Shown piece after piece: positions 31,256 to 34,632 of a DNA stretch of 34,632 bases (the stretch's first letter is position 1; each line of letters begins with the position of its first letter). Position numbers and translations under genes: made by a program. The DNA comes from an uncultured Oscillospiraceae bacterium (lineage in GTDB: Bacteria > Bacillota > Clostridia > Oscillospirales > Acutalibacteraceae). The notes beneath the pieces were generated by a model. It was not told where the DNA came from, ran no database searches, and saw only the letters and a program-made list of their open reading frames with translations. The DNA lies in contig UQDO01000022.1 of NCBI GenBank assembly GCA_900539855.1, positions 1 to 34,632 on the forward strand, read 5' to 3'.

Positions 31256-33700
31256 ATGAAATTTTCTTTCAAGACCGACATGGTTCCGGACCTTACGTTT
31301 GAAGAGGTCTGTAACACAGCCCGTGATTACGGCTTTTCCGGATTTGAGATATGCGGTATAGATGTCAGCGCCGCTGTAGGCGGACTTTTCGACCCTTACA
31401 GTGCCGCCGGGGCGCGCCGCAAGCTTGTAAACCGACATATATCGGTACCGGTGCTTTACTGTCCCGAAGCCGTGGGCGAAGCGGCTGACACAAAACTTAT
31501 CAAAAAATACATCGAAACGGCAGGCTACAGCGCGATCCCGTTTGTAAGGGTCACTATCAGCGACAAAGCCGGGCTGCCTGATATAAAGCAGCTGCTTGAT
31601 CCTGTAATGCCGCTTACAGAGGAGCTTGGCGTCACACTGCTTTTTTCAACAACGGGCAGCTATTCCGATACATCAAAGGTCATAGAGCTTATAAACATGT
31701 TCGGCTGCGGTTCGGTCGGCGCGTCGTGGGATATTGCAGAAACGTTTTTTACCGCCCGTGAGACCGCCGAAAAGACCATACAGACACTCGGTGCATACAT
31801 ATGCAACGTGCATATAGGCGACCGCAGCGACGGCCGTTCGGTCCTTACGGGCGATGGTGAGCTGCCGGTTGACGAATTCCTTTTTGCGCTGCGCTCTCTC
31901 AACTACGAGGGCTTTATATGTGTCGATGAAAATGACGAGATAAAAAATACCGACATAGTTTTCACTCATTTTGTAAATTTCATGAATCGGAAAACAAGCG
32001 GCGACAGCGGTTTGCAGTCGCTTTACTACAACCGTTCCCACACCGGAAGGTTTGTCTGGAAGCGCTATGACGTTATCGACAAGACCTTTTCAGAGGTGCT
32101 TGACACCATGGTCGAGCATTTCCCCGACCAGTACGCCTTCAAATACACCACGCTTGATTACACAAGAACCTACAGCGAATTCAGGCGCGATGTCGACAAG
32201 GTCGCTGCCGCGCTGATATCGCTCGGCGTAAAGCCGGGGTATCACGTCGCCATATGGGCAACCAACATACCCCAGTGGTTCCTGACCTTCTGGGCGACGG
32301 TCAAAATCGGCGCCGTTCTGGTCACCGTCAACACGGCGTACAAGCTGCACGAGGCGGAATATCTGCTGAGGCAGTCAGACACCCACACCCTTGTCATGAT
32401 AGACAGCTGCAAGGACTCAAACTACAAAGAGATAATGGAAACTCTCTGCCCCGAGCTTCGCGATCTTGCTCCGGGCAAACCGCTTCATTCGGCAAAGCTG
32501 CCGTTCCTTAAAAACATTGTCACGGTAGGCTTTAAGATGGACGGCTGCCTTGACTGGGACGGAATGATGTCGAGAGCCGACAGCGTGCCGGCTGCGGAGG
32601 TGCGCCGCCGTGCCGCCGAGGTAAGACCGGACGATGTCTGCAACATGCAGTACACCTCAGGTACGACCGGTTTCCCGAAGGGCGTAATGCTCACCCACCG
32701 CAACATAGTAAACAACGGCAAGATAATAGGCGACCGTATGGATCTTTCGACCGCCGACCGCATGATGGTACAGGTGCCGATGTTCCACTGCTTCGGCATG
32801 GTGCTTACCATGACCTCGATAATGACACACGGCGGAACGCTCTGTCCCATGCCGTATTTTTCGCCCAAATCTTCGCTTGCCTGCATAACCGACGAGCACA
32901 TCACCTGCTTCAACGGCGTGCCGACAATGTTTATTGCGATGTTCGCACACGAGGACTTCAAAAAGACCGATTTCTCGCATGTAAGGACCGGTATAATGGC
33001 AGGCGCCAACTGTCCGCCCGAGCTTATGCGGCGTGCGGCGGCTGAAATGAACATGACCGAAATAGTCAGCGTCTACGGTCAGACCGAGTCGTCGCCGGGC
33101 TGCACCATGGGCGAGGTCGGCGAGGATATCGACCACAGGGTTGAGACGGTCGGCAGCGCGTTTCCGGGCGTTGAGTGTAAAATAATCGACCCCGAGACCG
33201 GCGAGGATCTGCCCGACGGCGAAAACGGCGAATTTGTCGCGCGCGGCTACAACATAATGAAGGGATACTACAAAATGCCGCATGCCACCGCATCGACCAT
33301 CGACAAGGACGGCTGGCTGCACACCGGCGATATCTGCTGCCGCACGAGCGACGGGTATTACAAGGTGACCGGACGCCTTAAGGACATGATAATCCGCGGC
33401 GGCGAGAACCTGTACCCCCGTGAGATAGAGGAATTCTACCTCGGTCACGACAAGGTGCGCGATGTGCAGGTAGTAGGCGTTCCCGATAAGAGGTACGGCG
33501 AGGAAGCCTGCGCCTTTATAATTCTCAAGGACGGATGCGAGTCGGACGAAAACGAAATGCGCGAATACGGCAACCGCTTCATGGCGCGTCACAAGGTGCC
33601 GCGGTATTTTGTGTTTGTGAAAAAATTCCCCATGAACGCAGCCGGGAAAATACTCAAATACAAAATGCGTGACGATGCCGTCGCCATGTTAGGACTGTGA
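31256..33700 (+). CDS. Fusion of a sugar-isomerase-type TIM barrel and an acyl-CoA synthetase
   Basis: The 814-residue protein joins two enzymes. Residues 1-245 form a xylose-isomerase-like TIM barrel (sugar phosphate isomerase/epimerase family) with candidate metal ligands Asp159 (ASWDIAE), His186 (NVHIGD) and Glu225 (ICVDEND). Residues 255-814 are an ANL-superfamily acyl-CoA synthetase with all core motifs: YTSGTTGFPKGVMLTH (466), YGQTESS (607), DGWLHTGDIC (about 685), GRLKDMIIRGGENLYP (706) and catalytic Lys798 in NAAGKILKYK. The ANL part most resembles medium/short-chain fatty-acyl-CoA ligases. The frame is open through the junction with no internal stop or Shine-Dalgarno, so the fusion is real. 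It lies 17 bp behind the LeuA-like gene and 4 bp before the amidohydrolase. The substrate is unknown. Confidence 0.88.
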   Translation: MKFSFKTDMVPDLTFEEVCNTARDYGFSGFEICGIDVSAAVGGLFDPYSAAGARRKLVNRHISVPVLYCPEAVGEAADTKLIKKYIETAGYSAIPFVRVTISDKAGLPDIKQLLDPVMPLTEELGVTLLFSTTGSYSDTSKVIELINMFGCGSVGASWDIAETFFTARETAEKTIQTLGAYICNVHIGDRSDGRSVLTGDGELPVDEFLFALRSLNYEGFICVDENDEIKNTDIVFTHFVNFMNRKTSGDSGLQSLYYNRSHTGRFVWKRYDVIDKTFSEVLDTMVEHFPDQYAFKYTTLDYTRTYSEFRRDVDKVAAALISLGVKPGYHVAIWATNIPQWFLTFWATVKIGAVLVTVNTAYKLHEAEYLLRQSDTHTLVMIDSCKDSNYKEIMETLCPELRDLAPGKPLHSAKLPFLKNIVTVGFKMDGCLDWDGMMSRADSVPAAEVRRRAAEVRPDDVCNMQYTSGTTGFPKGVMLTHRNIVNNGKIIGDRMDLSTADRMMVQVPMFHCFGMVLTMTSIMTHGGTLCPMPYFSPKSSLACITDEHITCFNGVPTMFIAMFAHEDFKKTDFSHVRTGIMAGANCPPELMRRAAAEMNMTEIVSVYGQTESSPGCTMGEVGEDIDHRVETVGSAFPGVECKIIDPETGEDLPDGENGEFVARGYNIMKGYYKMPHATASTIDKDGWLHTGDICCRTSDGYYKVTGRLKDMIIRGGENLYPREIEEFYLGHDKVRDVQVVGVPDKRYGEEACAFIILKDGCESDENEMREYGNRFMARHKVPRYFVFVKKFPMNAAGKILKYKMRDDAVAMLGL

Positions 33701-33704
33701 TCTT

Positions 33705-34514
33705 ATGGAAAATGTACAACATCAGAGAATAATCGATTGTCACTGCCATGTTTATCCCGATAAAATAGCCGCAAAGGCGGTAAAGGGCATAGGCGATTTT
33801 TATGGACTGCACATGGACATGGCAGGCACCGTGTCCGACATGAAAAACGCCGAAAGGGACGCAAATGTTTCCGACTGCATTATTTTTTCGGTGGCTACAA
33901 AGCAGTCGCAAGTAAGGTCGATAAACGAATTTATAGCATCTGAGGTCGCAAAGGATCCCGTGCATCTGACGGGGCTCGGCACTTTGCACCCCGACAGCGA
34001 TGACATCGACGGCGATATCGAACAGATAATAAGCTTGGGGCTAAAGGGCGTCAAGCTGCACCCGGACGTTCAGCAGTTCAAGATCGACGATTACCGCTGC
34101 CTTAAAATTTATGAAAAATGTGAGGGCAGGCTGCCGATACTGATGCACACCGGCGACAAGCGGTATGATTTTTCAAATCCCAACAGGCTCAAACCGATAC
34201 TTGAAATATTTACGGGACTTACCGTTATCGGCGCGCACCTCGGCGGCTGGTCGATCTGGGAAAAGGCTGCCCGTGAGCTTTGCGGCTTCGGCAATTTTTA
34301 CGTTGACTGCTCGTCGTCGCTGTACGCGCTTGACAAAACCACGGCGACCGGAATCATCCGGGAATACGGCTCGGAGCGTGTTCTGTTCGGTACCGATTAT
34401 CCGATGTGGGAACCGAAAGCAGAGCTTGCGCGGTTTGATTCCCTGCAGCTGACCGAAAAGGAGCGTCAGGATATTTTGTGGAAAAACGCCGTGCGGCTGT
34501 TTGGCATAGGCTGA
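33705..34514 (+). CDS. Amidohydrolase-2 family metal-dependent hydrolase/decarboxylase
   Basis: This 269-residue TIM-barrel protein of the amidohydrolase-2 (ACMSD-like) family has all ligand positions: HxH in IDCHCHVYP (His13, His15), KLHPD (His119), LMHTG (His148), GAHLGG (His178) and the catalytic Asp in LFGTDYPMW (Asp231). Members hydrolyse lactones or amides, or decarboxylate aromatic and keto acids. It begins 4 bp after the fusion gene stop, so it is in the T-box operon and likely acts on the same pathway. The start is ATG 33705. No terminator is evident in the 118 bp that follow; these hold the third repeat copy. Confidence 0.88.
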   Translation: MENVQHQRIIDCHCHVYPDKIAAKAVKGIGDFYGLHMDMAGTVSDMKNAERDANVSDCIIFSVATKQSQVRSINEFIASEVAKDPVHLTGLGTLHPDSDDIDGDIEQIISLGLKGVKLHPDVQQFKIDDYRCLKIYEKCEGRLPILMHTGDKRYDFSNPNRLKPILEIFTGLTVIGAHLGGWSIWEKAARELCGFGNFYVDCSSSLYALDKTTATGIIREYGSERVLFGTDYPMWEPKAELARFDSLQLTEKERQDILWKNAVRLFGIG

Positions 34515-34580
34515 AAAGATAAATAACACCGTACGGTTTTGCTCGCAGGCATTTGCATAGCTTCTTTTATAATATGGGAT

Positions 34581-34632
34581 AAATTTTAGTTTATAGGTGA
34601 ATGGTATTCGTATAATTAATTGATAGACGTAG
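34581..34632 (+). repeat. Short interspersed repeat (copy 3, cut by the window end)
   Basis: AAATTTTAGTTTA at 34581-34593 equals the left end of copy 1 (8223), and ATTGATAGACGTAG at the window end corresponds to ATTGACGCATCGTAG in copy 1. The distance from end to core is 52 nt here against 51 nt in copy 1, so the window stops just before the expected GGCAGG core. Confidence 0.6.

Noticed and set aside
34515..34580. Terminator after the amidohydrolase gene (ACCGTACGGTTTT)
   Set aside because: The palindrome has only a 5-bp arm with no loop, too weak to call.
1..34632. tRNA, rRNA or CRISPR loci
   Set aside because: No cloverleaf-like sequences, rRNA signatures or spaced direct repeats were seen when reading both strands.

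Overview
The window looks like chromosome from a spore-forming, anaerobic, gut-type Clostridia bacterium, most likely of the Oscillospirales/Ruminococcaceae group. The reasons are a spoIID gene, a tRNA-sensing T-box, liv and polar amino-acid ABC operons, many TTGACA/TATAAT-type promoters, GC-rich hairpin terminators and small proteins typical of that group. The taxonomic call is inference from protein style; no rRNA or tRNA gene was seen.

Layout. (1) About 114-5690 is a decayed integrative conjugative element. On the minus strand it keeps a Cys-rich small protein, a winged-helix replication-initiator-like protein, PcfB/DUF3801, the VirD4 coupling protein and a 3'-truncated Maff2 gene. Next to these, on the plus strand, lies a large serine recombinase that has lost its N-terminus with the catalytic serine. 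(2) 5804-8170 holds a cytoplasmic glutaminase A-like (DUF4965) protein and a small unknown protein, then a 100-bp inverted-repeat element and, on the minus strand, enolase. (3) 9853-15607 is a plus-strand operon: HPr-kinase-like P-loop protein, RlmB, a 979-residue protein with a P-type ATPase fold that lacks the catalytic motifs, and an O-antigen-ligase-like membrane protein. (4) 15723-19074 holds a secreted SASA-type esterase lipoprotein, MgtC with a hairpin leader, a conserved 95-residue protein and a zinc-dependent phospholipase C-like protein. (5) 19145-24733 is a branched-chain amino-acid ABC operon (livJHMGF). A long leader precedes it that encodes an Ile/Leu/Val-rich peptide and can fold into mutually exclusive antiterminator and terminator structures. 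(6) 24378-24861 is repeat-rich, with a 275-bp TA-flanked MITE-like element and a second copy of the short repeat family. (7) 25121-27443 is a polar amino-acid ABC transporter. (8) 27564-29483 holds an unknown membrane protein and SpoIID. (9) 29495-34514 is a T-box-controlled operon with a predicted Leu (CUC) specifier. It encodes a 2-isopropylmalate-synthase-like protein that has lost its metal and catalytic residues but keeps the leucine-binding domain, a TIM-barrel/acyl-CoA-synthetase fusion and an amidohydrolase. A third repeat copy is cut by the window end.

The most interesting material concerns branched-chain amino-acid sensing. It consists of a peptide-leader attenuator for liv transport, a Leu T-box, and a probable pseudo-isopropylmalate synthase that may act as a leucine-binding regulator of an unassigned three-gene pathway. 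The second notable item is the pseudo-P-type ATPase. All assignments come from reading motifs; no database search was possible.
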